From contig NZ_JAGING010000001.1 in assembly GCF_017875835.1 (NCBI RefSeq), positions 3,038,001-3,102,000 of the forward strand: a stretch of DNA of 64,000 nucleotides, read 5' to 3'. This document shows positions 41,291 through 50,492 of this stretch, in pieces. Source of the stretch: Psychrobacter sp. PL19. GTDB lineage: Bacteria > Pseudomonadota > Gammaproteobacteria > Pseudomonadales > Moraxellaceae. The position numbers and the translations under genes are program-made. The first letter of the stretch is position 1; every line of letters starts with the position of its first letter. Below the pieces are notes generated by a model that saw only the letters and a list, made by a program, of their open reading frames with translations, was not told the origin of the DNA and made no database searches.

Positions 41291-43009
41291 ATGAAAGCCA
41301 GTCAGTTTTTGTTTGCTACGCTAAAAGAGACCCCAAGTGATGCCGATATCGCTTCAAGCCAATTGATGGTGCGTGCCGGTCTTATTCGTAAAATCGCTTC
41401 TGGATTGTATATTTGGTTGCCCATGGGGCTGCGCGTATTGCAGAAAGTCGAGCGTATCGTTCGCGAAGAGATGCAAAATATCGGTGCGCAAGAAGTGTTA
41501 ATGCCGATGACCCAGCCCGCTGAACTTTGGCAGACTACGGGACGTTTTAATGATTATGGTCCTGAGCTATTACGTTTTAAAGACCGTCATGATCGTGATT
41601 TTGTACTAGGTCCGACCCATGAAGAGGTGATTACCAACTTAGCGCAAGGGGAGCTGCGCAGTTATAAGCAGCTACCCATTACCTTCTTTCAGATTCAAGG
41701 TAAATTTCGTGATGAGATTCGTCCGCGATTTGGGGTAATGCGTGCGCGTGAATTTACCATGAAAGACGCCTATTCATTTCATGTTGACCAAGCGTCATTG
41801 GCCAAAACTTATTATGATATGTTTGAGGCTTATACCCGTATATTTACCCGCTTAGGCCTCGACTTCCGCGCCGTACAAGCCGATACTGGCTCAATTGGCG
41901 GTTTTGCCTCACATGAGTTTCATGTGCTTGCCGATAGTGGTGAGGACGATATTGCCTTTTCAGATTCTTCTGATTATGCGGCGAACGTTGAGCTTGCCGA
42001 GTCGGTCAGTACCGCTGAACGTCAACCGCCAACGATGCCACGTGAAGATGTCTTAACGGAAAATATGACGAGCTGTAAAATAGTCGCTGAGCACTTAGGT
42101 GTTGCGCTCTCAACCACCGTAAAAACCCTTATCGTACATGGTCATACAGTGACTAACGAGCCGCAGCTGATCGCGATTGTCCTACGCGGTGATCACCAAC
42201 TAAATACTGTTAAAGCTGAAAAAATAGAAGAAGCCAACGTTCCGCTTACCCTGGCCTCCGATGAAGAGTTAAAAACGGCGGGTCTGCATAAAGGTTATAT
42301 CGGTGTTGATCTCGATATGCCAGTGTTTGTTGATCGCGCGGCAGCGACCTTATCTGACTTTGTTTCTGGCGCCAATGAAATGAATAAGCACACCACAGGC
42401 ATGAATTGGACACGTGATACACGTATCACGCGCATCGTCGACGTCCGTAATGTTCAAGAGGGCGATCCGTCCCCAGATGGTAAAGGCTCGCTACAAATCA
42501 AACGCGGTATTGAAGTCGGTCATATCTTCCAGTTGGGAGATAAATACTCGCAAGCGATGAACTGTAGAGTTTCAGGCGAAGATGGTAAGCCAGTAACCTT
42601 ATTGATGGGCTGTTACGGTATTGGTGTTAGTCGTATTATTGCCGCTGCTATCGAACAAAATTATGATGAAGCTGGCATTATGTGGCCGTCAACGCCAGAC
42701 GTTACCGATTCTCTCGCGCCGTTTGAAGTGGCTATTGTACCGATGAAGTCCAAAGAAGATCTAGTCATGCAGACGGCCACTGCTTTATATGAACAGCTTA
42801 AATCTCTTGGTATCAACGTGTTACTTGATGATCGTAACGAACGCCCTGGGGTTAAATTTGCTGATCTTGAGTTGATTGGTATTCCGCACCGTATCGTCGT
42901 GTCTGATCGCAACCTTGCCGAAGACAAATACGAGTACGTCAATCGCCGTAATAATGAAAAGCTAATGTTAAATCGCGAGGAAGTTCTAGCAAAAGTGAGT
43001 AGTAAATAG
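41291..43009 (+). CDS. proS: prolyl-tRNA synthetase
   Basis: 572 residues, bacterial class II form with the editing domain inserted between motifs 2 and 3. Motif 1 [12 protein letters not shown], motif 2 [24 protein letters not shown] editing domain (~225-405), motif 3 [13 protein letters not shown], and the anticodon-binding domain [20 protein letters not shown]. Standard length. Followed by a strong terminator. Confidence 0.97.
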   Translation: MKASQFLFATLKETPSDADIASSQLMVRAGLIRKIASGLYIWLPMGLRVLQKVERIVREEMQNIGAQEVLMPMTQPAELWQTTGRFNDYGPELLRFKDRHDRDFVLGPTHEEVITNLAQGELRSYKQLPITFFQIQGKFRDEIRPRFGVMRAREFTMKDAYSFHVDQASLAKTYYDMFEAYTRIFTRLGLDFRAVQADTGSIGGFASHEFHVLADSGEDDIAFSDSSDYAANVELAESVSTAERQPPTMPREDVLTENMTSCKIVAEHLGVALSTTVKTLIVHGHTVTNEPQLIAIVLRGDHQLNTVKAEKIEEANVPLTLASDEELKTAGLHKGYIGVDLDMPVFVDRAAATLSDFVSGANEMNKHTTGMNWTRDTRITRIVDVRNVQEGDPSPDGKGSLQIKRGIEVGHIFQLGDKYSQAMNCRVSGEDGKPVTLLMGCYGIGVSRIIAAAIEQNYDEAGIMWPSTPDVTDSLAPFEVAIVPMKSKEDLVMQTATALYEQLKSLGINVLLDDRNERPGVKFADLELIGIPHRIVVSDRNLAEDKYEYVNRRNNEKLMLNREEVLAKVSSK

Positions 43010-43034
43010 CTTAGCAAGACAATCTTAGCTAACG

Positions 43035-43074
43035 AAAAAGCGCCTATCTCATTAACTGGGATAGGCGCTTTTTT
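43035..43074 (+). terminator. terminator of proS
   Basis: Long stem AAAAAGCGCCTATC / GATAGGCGCTTTTT with a short loop, followed by T residues, 25 bp after the proS stop. The symmetrical A and T tracts could also terminate queF on the minus strand. Confidence 0.85.
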
Positions 43075-43156
43075 ATGCTTAATAACTCAGCTAAAAATTA
43101 CTGAAATCATATAGATACTGTTATTGTCTTACAAATCAAATTTCTGACCCATCAAA

Positions 43157-44035
43157 TCACTGGCGAATCAAACGGCTTGGCGCTGGTAGTAATGACAACT
43201 CACTGACGCGGCAAGGATTAATATCTATACCACCGCGGCGTGTATACCACGCACGTACCATCAATGAACTGGGCTGATAGTAGCGGCTCAAATCGGCAAA
43301 TATTTGCTCCACACACTGCTCATGAAAGCCATTATGCTGACGAAAGCTTAAAATGTAACGTAGCATAGCGGCATCATCAACTGCACACGTACTGGTCATC
43401 GACACCGCCAGAGTGCCCCAATCCGGCTGATTGGTTACCGGACAATTACTGCGTAGTAAATTAGAATAAAAAGTATGGGACTGACCACTTTTTTTGTCTA
43501 TTTCAGTAATGTTCGATTGTTCCGTTACAGCCATATTACCAAGCAATGAGGCATCAGGATGGAGAGTGAGCGCGACTTTGCCTATGCTATCTGCCAAGGC
43601 CTCATCAATACAAATGCCCTCAGGTTGGCTAATCAGCAGTCCTGACTCAGTATTACTTAAACCGATTAACTCAAATTTTACCTCGGCTTGCACGCAAGCT
43701 GATAAGTCTTTAGCAATCAGGGTTTGTACTTCTTCCCAGCTGCTAAATTCAGTGAAGTTAATGCTGTTAAGATATAACTTTAATGATTTAGACTCGACAA
43801 TATATGACGAGCTGGCGGGAATGCTAAAACGCGCCATTGCCACTTGCGAGATACCCTGCAGATTAAGCCACGACATCTCAAACGCATGCCACCAATCTAC
43901 GCCAACTTTCAACTTAGCATCCTGCCAGCCAATAGCATCACGCCCAATACTTCGGGCAATAGGATATAGGGTCTCAGGACTATACTGGGTTGGATAATCA
44001 GTGGTTTGCTCGCCCAAAATACCATGGATGCTCAT
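43157..44035 (-). CDS. queF: NADPH-dependent 7-cyano-7-deazaguanine reductase
   Basis: 292 residues, the two-module (YqcD) form. Reduces preQ0 to preQ1 in queuosine synthesis. Catalytic cysteine in SNCPVTNQPDWG with the nearby Asp, substrate motif ESKSLKLYLNSINF, and HNGFHEQCVEQIF. C-terminal YTRRGGIDINPCRV is typical. Monocistronic. Confidence 0.95.
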   Translation of the reverse strand: MSIHGILGEQTTDYPTQYSPETLYPIARSIGRDAIGWQDAKLKVGVDWWHAFEMSWLNLQGISQVAMARFSIPASSSYIVESKSLKLYLNSINFTEFSSWEEVQTLIAKDLSACVQAEVKFELIGLSNTESGLLISQPEGICIDEALADSIGKVALTLHPDASLLGNMAVTEQSNITEIDKKSGQSHTFYSNLLRSNCPVTNQPDWGTLAVSMTSTCAVDDAAMLRYILSFRQHNGFHEQCVEQIFADLSRYYQPSSLMVRAWYTRRGGIDINPCRVSELSLLPAPSRLIRQ

Positions 44036-44297
44036 TTATACTTCCTCATTATATAACTGGTCTACTCTAAAACAGATACTGTCAGTATGACTGTTGGAAA
44101 TTGCCAAGGCCTCTGAAATAACGCAGCCACACAGTAAGCAAGAAAATTGTCAGTCTTGTCAATGTATGACCCATATCTATTTTAGTTAGTATTCGCCATA
44201 CCTAGTTTGTATTACTATTATTCGTAACTGTTATTTATTACTGGTTGTTTATTATCAAGGTTCATACTGATAACTTTTGATTAAGCTCAGTATTTAT

Positions 44298-45107
44298 CTA
44301 CAAGCGAATACGCGAGCCATTACTCAATAGACGGTAAGAGATGATATAGAACACCACACAAAATACAAAAATGGCCATCATCGAATACCAAACATTGACA
44401 TCAGAGTGACCGAGAATACCGTAACGGAAAGCGTTAACCATATAAACGATAGGATTCAATAGTGAGACGTTGTACCAGAATGTAGATAAATTTTCCATTG
44501 AATAAAATACCCCGCCCAGAAAGGTTAGCGGTGTCAATACAAAGCTTGGAATAATAGTAATGTCATCAAATGAACGTGCATATGCCGCGTTAATAAAGCC
44601 GCCGAGCGAGAACAGGATAGACGTTCCTAGCACCGTAAAGATAGTGACAAATAGATGGTCGATACCTAACTTGGTAAAAAATAGCGCGACGATAGAAACA
44701 ACAATAGCAATAATCAGACCGCGAAAAATACCACCACCGATATAACCCAATAATATGGCATGTTTAGAAACTGGAGATACTAACAGCTCTTCAATACTGG
44801 CGGTAAATTTGGCACTAAAAAAGCTCGATACCACGTTAGAATAACTGTTGGTAATAACCGCCATCATGATGAGACCAGGCACAATGAATTGCATATAGGG
44901 TACACCGCCCATGTCTCCTACTCTTGAGCCGATCATCTTACCAAAGATGACAAAATATAAAGCCATGGTAATGACTGGTGGTAACAAAGTTTGTGGCCAG
45001 ATGCGCATGATGCGACGAATTTCTTTTACTAATATAGTGCGAAAAGCAATCCACTTTTTGGCCCAAGACATGGTCTCATTAGGGTCTATAACTACTGGCT
45101 GTTTCAT
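44298..45107 (-). CDS. yadH: ABC-2 type transporter permease, YadH-like
   Basis: 269 residues with six hydrophobic segments. ABC-2 exporter permease. FVIFGKMIGSRVGDMGGVPYMQFIVPGLIMM and ELLVSPVSKHAILLGYIGGG fit YadH. Overlaps the ATPase gene by 4 bp. Substrate unknown. Confidence 0.9.
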   Translation of the reverse strand: MKQPVVIDPNETMSWAKKWIAFRTILVKEIRRIMRIWPQTLLPPVITMALYFVIFGKMIGSRVGDMGGVPYMQFIVPGLIMMAVITNSYSNVVSSFFSAKFTASIEELLVSPVSKHAILLGYIGGGIFRGLIIAIVVSIVALFFTKLGIDHLFVTIFTVLGTSILFSLGGFINAAYARSFDDITIIPSFVLTPLTFLGGVFYSMENLSTFWYNVSLLNPIVYMVNAFRYGILGHSDVNVWYSMMAIFVFCVVFYIISYRLLSNGSRIRL

Positions 45108-46066
45108 AACCCTGCCTCCTTCATACTGTCCTCATTCTGAACATTTTTGTCTACTAACCGCATAAACAGTTCCTCTAGACGGTTAGACTTGTTGCGCATA
45201 CTAGCCACCTTGACATCACGCTTGGTGAGCTGGTCAAAAACACAGTTGAGAGTCTCGCCCTTACTCAAGGTCACTTCTACAGTCATCTCATCGGGCTGGG
45301 CAATTGCAGTTACCTTATCTATCTTTAAAGGCTGAGTGAGCGGTTTAGTCAAATCTAGCACAAAAGTCTCGACCGACAACTGCGCCAGCAAATCTTTCAT
45401 TTCAGTATTAATACGTATCTCGCCATGATCTAAGATTGCAATGCGCTTACACAGCTGCTCGGCTTCTTCTAGATAGTGAGTCGTGAGAATGATAGTGGTG
45501 TTTTCTTCAATATTAATTTGCTGCATAAACTCCCACATCGAGCGGCGCAACTCAATATCGACCCCGGCAGTGGGCTCGTCAAGAATCAATAGTTTAGGCT
45601 TATGAATCAATGCCCGCGCAATCATCAACCGGCGCTTCATACCACCTGACAGCTCTCGCGACATGCTATCGCGCTTGTCCCACAGACCTAATGCTTTTAG
45701 CAAGCGCTCGGCACGCGGCTTTGACTCTTTAGCGGATATGCCAAAATAACCCGCTTGAGTAATTAAAATATCTTCTACTTTTTCAAACTGGTTAAAATTG
45801 AACTCTTGCGGCACCACGCCTAGATACTGCTTGGCTACCGAAGGATTGGCTAGCAAGTCAGCGCCGAAAATCTGCACACTACCATTGGTCGGTTGGAACA
45901 AAGAGCTGATAATGCCAATCATTGTTGACTTGCCAGCACCGTTTGGCCCAAGCAGCGCAAAAAACCCACCTTGTGGCACCGTTAAGCTGACATTTTTTAG
46001 CGCTGAAAAGCCGTTGCCGTAAGTTTTGGATAAATTCTGGACAGAAAGCGCTGGTACTTCAGACAT
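45104..46066 (-). CDS. yadG: ABC transporter ATP-binding protein, YadG-like
   Basis: 320 residues. Walker A LLGPNGAGKSTMIG, signature ELSGGMKRRLMIARAL, Walker B LLILDEPTAGVD, H-loop TTHYLEEAEQL. A ~75-residue C-terminal regulatory extension follows. Forms a two-gene operon with the permease and would power its export. Confidence 0.94.
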   Translation of the reverse strand: MSEVPALSVQNLSKTYGNGFSALKNVSLTVPQGGFFALLGPNGAGKSTMIGIISSLFQPTNGSVQIFGADLLANPSVAKQYLGVVPQEFNFNQFEKVEDILITQAGYFGISAKESKPRAERLLKALGLWDKRDSMSRELSGGMKRRLMIARALIHKPKLLILDEPTAGVDIELRRSMWEFMQQINIEENTTIILTTHYLEEAEQLCKRIAILDHGEIRINTEMKDLLAQLSVETFVLDLTKPLTQPLKIDKVTAIAQPDEMTVEVTLSKGETLNCVFDQLTKRDVKVASMRNKSNRLEELFMRLVDKNVQNEDSMKEAGL

Positions 46067-46419
46067 GAATACCTCTTTTATAGGTTTATGAAATAAATAA
46101 CATGAATTATAAAATAGATGTTGTAGTGCCTTAATGTGAGGCTGCTACTGATAGATTTCAACTGTATGAAGTCATCAGCATCATATTGATACGCTATATA
46201 TTGTGAAGAATGCAATGAGTAGCCACAAAAAAGCGCCTATCTCATCACATGAAATAGGCGCTTTTTAAACGTAGGCAGTAGAACAAACTGCAGATTCGAA
46301 CATCATAAAAAGCAAACTAAATTATGAGTAAGTAGATGAGTCAATAATTAACTGATCAACTCGATGTTCTTCAATGCTCAATTCTATTGACAGTTGCTAA
46401 CCGTGCTAATGGCGACCAA
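46067..46419. other. 353-bp gap between cytochrome gene and ABC operon
   Basis: No ORF. Contains the terminator at 46227-46266 and the presumed promoter of the ABC operon. Confidence 0.5.
46227..46266 (-). terminator. terminator downstream of the cytochrome c gene
   Basis: Stem AAAAAAGCGCCTAT / ATAGGCGCTTTTT with a 13-nt loop. The stem sequence is the same as that of the proS terminator 3.2 kb away. Lies ~155 bp after the cytochrome stop codon. Confidence 0.7.
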
Positions 46420-47073
46420 TTAGCTGGCTTCGCTGATCATGTAATCGACAGCATTTTGTACTTCTTCATCAGGGATATCAGCGCCACCTTTAGCAGGCAT
46501 GGCATTGTAGCCATTGATAGCATGAGTATATAAAGTCTCTGCACCTTGCGCTATCCGTGGTCCCCAAGCGCCAACATCACCTAGAATCGGTGAACCGAGC
46601 AAGCCTGCTGCGTGACAGGTTTGACATACAGCATTATAAACAGCCACACCGTCACGAGGTCCGTCACCGGCTGACGGACCAGATGAGCGCGCCGTCACAT
46701 CGCAGATATCACCTTCTTCAAAACACACTTGGCCAACAGGCTGAATACGTGCAATAAGGTTTGGATACAGGGCAATTAGCTTTTGCACTTGTGGCGTATC
46801 TTGTGGAATAGGCTCTTCGTCAGCGACAGCGACCATCGGTGCAGCAACTGGAGCGGCAGCAGCCATTGTTGTGTCAGCAGCAGCATCGGTTGTTGTATCG
46901 GCGGCGGCCTGGGTATCGTCACCAAGCACTTCAGGAGCCTCTGCTACAACTTCCTTAGCTTCTGCTACATCAGAAGTGGTTACGGGAGTTTCTGCGATAT
47001 CTTCAGCTTGGCTCACTGCGATACTAGCGATTCCTAGAATGGCAGCTGCCGATAACATAACTACTTTTCTCAT
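46420..47073 (-). CDS. cytochrome c5-like periplasmic c-type cytochrome
   Basis: 217 residues. Signal peptide (MRKVVMLSAAAILGIASIAVSQA), an Ala/Thr/Glu-rich linker (~25-90), and a C-terminal haem domain with CQTCH (~150) and axial Met in YNAMPAKGG. Electron carrier of the respiratory chain, cytochrome c5 family. The long acidic linker is unusual compared with the ~100-residue classic form. Monocistronic. Confidence 0.9.
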   Translation of the reverse strand: MRKVVMLSAAAILGIASIAVSQAEDIAETPVTTSDVAEAKEVVAEAPEVLGDDTQAAADTTTDAAADTTMAAAAPVAAPMVAVADEEPIPQDTPQVQKLIALYPNLIARIQPVGQVCFEEGDICDVTARSSGPSAGDGPRDGVAVYNAVCQTCHAAGLLGSPILGDVGAWGPRIAQGAETLYTHAINGYNAMPAKGGADIPDEEVQNAVDYMISEAS

Positions 47074-47495
47074 TCGTCACGTTCTCTTATTACGTATACA
47101 AGTGGCTGGCTCAACAGAGACGCTCTGTTTATCTTCGTTTGATGAAGTCATCATCAATAGCAAACAGGCTTCAGGTTAGCGGGCACAATTGTAATCGGTG
47201 ATCATCAATGGGCATTCTCCCCTTCATTATAAGGGAAAAGAGGGTTAGATTGCCATGCTTGTTTACTGACTGTGTTGTTTTTTCTTAAAAAATATTAATC
47301 ATCCGTTTCACCGATTGGCTTTTGAGCTTTTATTTGTTAGACTAGGCGGTCTTTATTTCTCCATGCTCTTTAAAACAGGGTGTTTGTTTAAATAAAAACA
47401 ATTTAAAATAAACCACGATTAATCGTCGATATTTTAAACAATTATACCTTTAGATAATCATACTTTTGAGTGATGATATTTTAAGTAATGACAAT
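47074..47495. other. 422-bp gap between cytochrome gene and tRNA-Arg
   Basis: No supported ORF. Should contain the divergent promoters of the cytochrome (minus) and tRNA-Arg (plus). A TTGAGT hexamer lies ~30 bp before the tRNA; no clear -10 was assigned. Confidence 0.45.
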
Positions 47496-47572
47496 GCGCT
47501 CGTAGCTCAGTTGGATAGAGTATCGGTCTCCGAAGCCGAGGGTCGTGGGTTCGATTCCCGCCGAGCGCACCA
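47496..47572 (+). tRNA. tRNA-Arg (CCG)
   Basis: 77 nt with encoded CCA. Acceptor GCGCTCG pairs with CGAGCGC. Anticodon loop CTCCGAA gives anticodon CCG (reads CGG). T arm GTGGG-TTCGATT-CCCGC is intact. It borders the CDI accessory region. Confidence 0.97.
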
Positions 47573-47869
47573 CTATTTATAGCTTAAGTTTTGTTCAAAT
47601 TTCGCCCCAAGCATTAGATTGTTTGAGGTTTTTTTGTGTCTGCTATTTCTCTTCGAACCCTTTATTAATGAGGGTCAGATAATATATCTATACTGAATCT
47701 TAATAAATAGCCTGCCCTACAATAATGTATTTATTACAAGTTTACGTTCATACATCCTACAATTAAAAATCAGTGACCAAGTGCTCGGTGACCAAACGGT
47801 GACCATTTTGTGACCAAAGTTGTTAAAAGTCGGTTATGGTTACTTAGTCCATTTTCGAAGTAATAATCG
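47573..47869. other. 297-bp gap after tRNA-Arg with GTGACCA repeats
   Basis: No gene. Four direct copies of GTGACCA at 47773, 47788, 47799 and 47810 (spacings 15, 11, 11) lie ~200 bp after the tRNA. Placement and form recall the repeats before the integrase at the tRNA-Pro island, so this may be a relict element end. No integrase is present here. Confidence 0.45.
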
Positions 47870-48262
47870 CTAACTCAGCAGTCCATTTTCAATATGCCTA
47901 GTTGCTCGCTTTACCTCATAGCTATCTGACCTTAACAAATTATCCCAAACATCTAAGCATAGACTCAGAGTAACATCGTCCTCATCATCGACCGCTTCAT
48001 CATATATTCTCTGCAATATTTTGGTTAATTTGTCCATTTCACTGTAAACAATTTGTTTAGTTTCATCAGATAGACTGGCTGTAGTTATTTCAATAAATAA
48101 CTTTAATAATATACTTTTAAAATCACTTAAACATAAAACGTGGTTTTCTAAAGCATAAAATAAATGGTATAGCTTTTTGTTCACTACTTGAGAATTCATA
48201 TAAATATCAAGTAGTTCTTTAGTTATACCTTTATTCCAAAAGTTCTTTTCTCGAATACAAGA
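47870..48262 (-). pseudogene. 5'-truncated gene of unknown function
   Basis: The frame is open from the IS630 remnant boundary (SCIREKNFWNKGITKELLDIY) through an internal ATG at 48199 to the stop at 47870, ~130 codons. The product looks helical and acidic (YDEAVDDEDDVTLSLCLDVWDNLL). It lacks a start because the remnant at 48265 cuts it off. Family not recognised. It could be a displaced immunity or unrelated accessory gene. Confidence 0.5.
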
Positions 48263-48264
48263 TA

Positions 48265-48660
48265 TAGTTAAGTCCTTATAAAATCGATACAGCCCATATC
48301 ATGAAATAGTTTAGGTAGATCATTCTCCATCCAACCTTGGCGTAGGAATTTAGCCTGAGCCCATTTTTTCTCGATAGGGTTAAGATCAGGGCTGTACGGT
48401 GGTAGCCATAGAATGCGATGGCCATGCCTATTGAGTAGTTTTTGAATACGCTTATTTTTATGAAACCGAGTCACTCGAGCACAGCTCTTACCTTGCGCTC
48501 GGGCAAAGCAGTGCTTTGCTCTATCCTTGCTCATATCCATTACAATCACGCATTTCGTTTCAAGATTTGGAATTAAGGTGTGTTTGCACCAGTCATAAAA
48601 TACGTGACTATTAATGTTTGTCTCAAAGTAATCAAGGGCAAACAGCATCCTTTCATAATA
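48265..48660 (-). mobile_element. IS630-family remnant with in-frame insertion
   Basis: Only the DDE half of a transposase survives (LFALDYFETNINSH to DFIRT), with the downstream terminal repeat TAGTTAAGTCC and flanking TA at 48263-48264. The upstream end and OrfA are missing. At the first DDE aspartate, VIVMD is followed by 23 foreign residues (MSKDRAKHCFARAQGKSCARVTR starts and ends them; 48466-48534) in place of NAS before FHK. The remnant separates a truncated immunity gene (48704) from a 5'-truncated gene (48262). Confidence 0.8.
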
Positions 48661-48704
48661 ATAATGAACGAAATTATATATATATACTTTTCCTTTTTTC
48701 TCAT
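48660..48704 (-). pseudogene. truncated start of module A membrane immunity gene
   Basis: ATG 48704 lies 4 bp after the stop of toxin module A and begins a very hydrophobic frame (MRKKEKYIYIISFIII) that is cut off by IS630 remnant sequence after ~16 codons. By analogy with module B, whose toxin is followed by a multi-pass membrane protein, this is the start of the cognate immunity gene. Inference from position and hydrophobicity. Confidence 0.5.
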
Positions 48705-48708
48705 TGGC

Positions 48709-49388
48709 TTATTTCGCTTGTTCAAATGCTTTAGTAGCATTGTTAATTTTATCATTGATAATTTTTTCGTAATATTTTTGACCTAAAATCGAATTCGAGT
48801 TTTTATTTACATTAGGCAAATTGCCTAATATAGTTCCAGTCTCAATATTATAAGGAGTTGGAACTTTTCTCCTATCTATTAGACTAGTTTTATCTCCTTT
48901 AACGTTGCCAAAATCGATATATGGAGAAACATCATAAGTTAGATGAGATAGTTTATTTGGTGCATAATAATTATAACTTCCTGCATTAGTAGGATCGGTT
49001 ACTATATTACTCGATTTAATTTCATTAGGCTTGAGAACCCCATCTTTGCCACTATCAACAATTACTTCAAGCCGTCCATCTTTGCTAACAAACTTTTTAT
49101 ACTGATATTGTCCATTAGGTAACTTTCTCGGTTTACCATCAGGACCAAAGTTATGGAAAATATTTTTGTCATCTGATAATTGATTCCAATTATTATTCAA
49201 GTTACCCGATTTAAGATCATTTATGAGGTTTTGACCTGCCTTAGCATTTAAATCTCTCCGTTGAGTGACATGGAGGTAATCAAACGTTTTACATGAATCT
49301 GTATTAGCATTACGGCACCCTTTATACGCTGCGTTGAATTCTTCGTTTTGCTCCTTATCTATATCGATATATTTCACTAAAACAGCTC
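48709..49388 (-). CDS. CdiA-CT toxin fragment, module A (3' part)
   Basis: 226 codons up to the IS630 insertion; the first usable start is GTG 49377. C-terminal toxin domain, homologous to the C-terminus of module B over ~190 residues: EFNAAY, DLHVTQR, GSYNYY, YDVSPYIDFGNVKGD, DRRKVP. The N-terminal part (pretoxin) is at 50303-50488, on the other side of the IS. Removing the IS and one TA copy restores a single frame (ECR-RAVLVKYIDID). Activity unknown. Confidence 0.75.
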
Positions 49389-49393
49389 TATAG

Positions 49394-49846
49394 TCAATTC
49401 AAAATAAAAGTGTTATGACAAGGATTAATATCATAAAACAATTTAGATAAGTCGTTTTCCATCCATCCTTGGCGTAGAAACTTTGCTTGTGCCCATTTTT
49501 TCTCAATAGGGTTTAAGTCAGGGCTATAAGGGGGTAAGAATAGAAGCCTGTGACCATGCCTGTTAAGCAGTCTTTTCACACGTTTATGAAAGCTTGCGTT
49601 ATCCATCACAATCACGCACTTACGTTTAAGGCTTGGAATTAAGGTATATTTGCACCAGTTGTAGAATATGTCGCCATTGATATTCTTATTAAAGTAATCA
49701 AGCGCAAACAGTATCTTTTCATATAAAGCACCAATAACGTTGGTTCTTTTTTTACTTTGCCAGTTATAGCTATCAATGCATGGGGTTCCAATGGGTGCAT
49801 AGCCAAAGGGACGCAGGGTTTCAGACTCAAAGCCGCTTTCATCCAT
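49394..49846 (-). CDS. IS630 transposase, DDE domain (OrfB)
   Basis: 150 residues from the first ATG (MDESGFESETLRPFGYAP), but the frame is open further upstream and continues OrfA (KTLEHPKACPLKRAKYLSKLN). DDE triad: Asp in VYMDESGF, Asp in VIVMDNASFHK, Glu in NPIEKKWAQAK. Expression as a full transposase needs a +1 shift, or loss of one A, at the A9 run near 49941-49949. Confidence 0.9.
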   Translation of the reverse strand: MDESGFESETLRPFGYAPIGTPCIDSYNWQSKKRTNVIGALYEKILFALDYFNKNINGDIFYNWCKYTLIPSLKRKCVIVMDNASFHKRVKRLLNRHGHRLLFLPPYSPDLNPIEKKWAQAKFLRQGWMENDLSKLFYDINPCHNTFILN

Positions 49847-49898
49847 GTATACAATAGCAAAGCCTTGAGTGATATAGTCGTTGAGTTTGCTTAGATAC

Positions 49899-50237
49899 TT
49901 AGCTCTCTTTAGGGGGCAAGCTTTTGGATGCTCTAAGGTCTTTTTTTTTGCTAATACCTAAGCGCTTTAAGGCGTGATAAATGCCTGATGGGCTACAGTT
50001 TAATCGACGAGCTCGCTCATACTGGTAATCGTCAGGATGCTCTTTAACATCATTGAGCAGAACGTCATCGCTTATCTTATGAGGTTTAGTTTGCCTTGTT
50101 GTTTTGCTGTGGACACGCCGCTTCCAGTTTTGTATGGTGGTTGGACTAAGATCATAGAAATCAACCGCTTGAGCAAAGGTCATACCCCCGTCCAAGCTTT
50201 TAAGGACTTGTTTGCGAAAATCTAGTGAATAAGTCAT
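49899..50237 (-). CDS. IS630 transposase, helix-turn-helix part (OrfA)
   Basis: 112 residues. N-terminal DNA-binding region with two helix-turn-helix stretches (MTFAQAVDFYDLSPTTIQNWKRR and ARRLNCSPSGIYHALKRLG). Ends 46 bp past the A9 run on the transcript. After the run the alternative frame joins the DDE domain. Confidence 0.88.
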   Translation of the reverse strand: MTYSLDFRKQVLKSLDGGMTFAQAVDFYDLSPTTIQNWKRRVHSKTTRQTKPHKISDDVLLNDVKEHPDDYQYERARRLNCSPSGIYHALKRLGISKKKDLRASKSLPPKES

Positions 50238-50302
50238 GAGTATTTATAATAGTAATAGGTTAGTTGGTTTAGTTTATAACATTTTTAAAGGAAATTGACT
50301 AT

Positions 50303-50488
50303 ACGACATTCGTTAGTATTACAAGCTGATAGCTCTTTCGCTCTTGCAGCTTCCTGTATGTAAGTCAAATAATTATTCTGCGTTTGATTCACACTACTAG
50401 CTGTACCTGCCGTGTCTCCACCTACGATAGCACCAGCAGCTGCTGACAACCCTAAAAGTAGAGCATTTTTAGTAGTCTCATCAACACC
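50303..50488 (-). pseudogene. CdiA pretoxin fragment, module A (5' part)
   Basis: 62 codons: GVDETTKNALLLGLSAAAG, then SVNQTQNNYL, to CNTNECR. Closely parallels module B (GVDETTKSAILLGLSAGVG, SVNQTQNNYL). The QNNYL motif stands where VENN-type pretoxin motifs occur in CdiA. Cut upstream by an 82-bp inverted-repeat element that places a TAA in frame, and downstream by the IS630. Confidence 0.75.
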
Positions 50489-50492
50489 TTAA

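Larger units (their letters stand above)
49391..50301 (-). mobile_element. IS630-family insertion sequence
   Basis: 911 bp with ends TAGTCAATT on both sides and an intact TA target duplication (49389-49390 and 50302-50303). Imperfect terminal repeats extend ~30 bp. Encodes a transposase in two frames. It interrupts the module A cdiA-CT gene at a TA and appears recent because the flanks still match exactly. Confidence 0.93.

Noticed and set aside
48573..48755. 60-codon minus-strand ORF crossing the IS630 remnant boundary
   Set aside because: Its second half is transposase sequence read in a wrong frame. Only the part from ATG 48704 to ~48660 was kept, as a truncated immunity gene.
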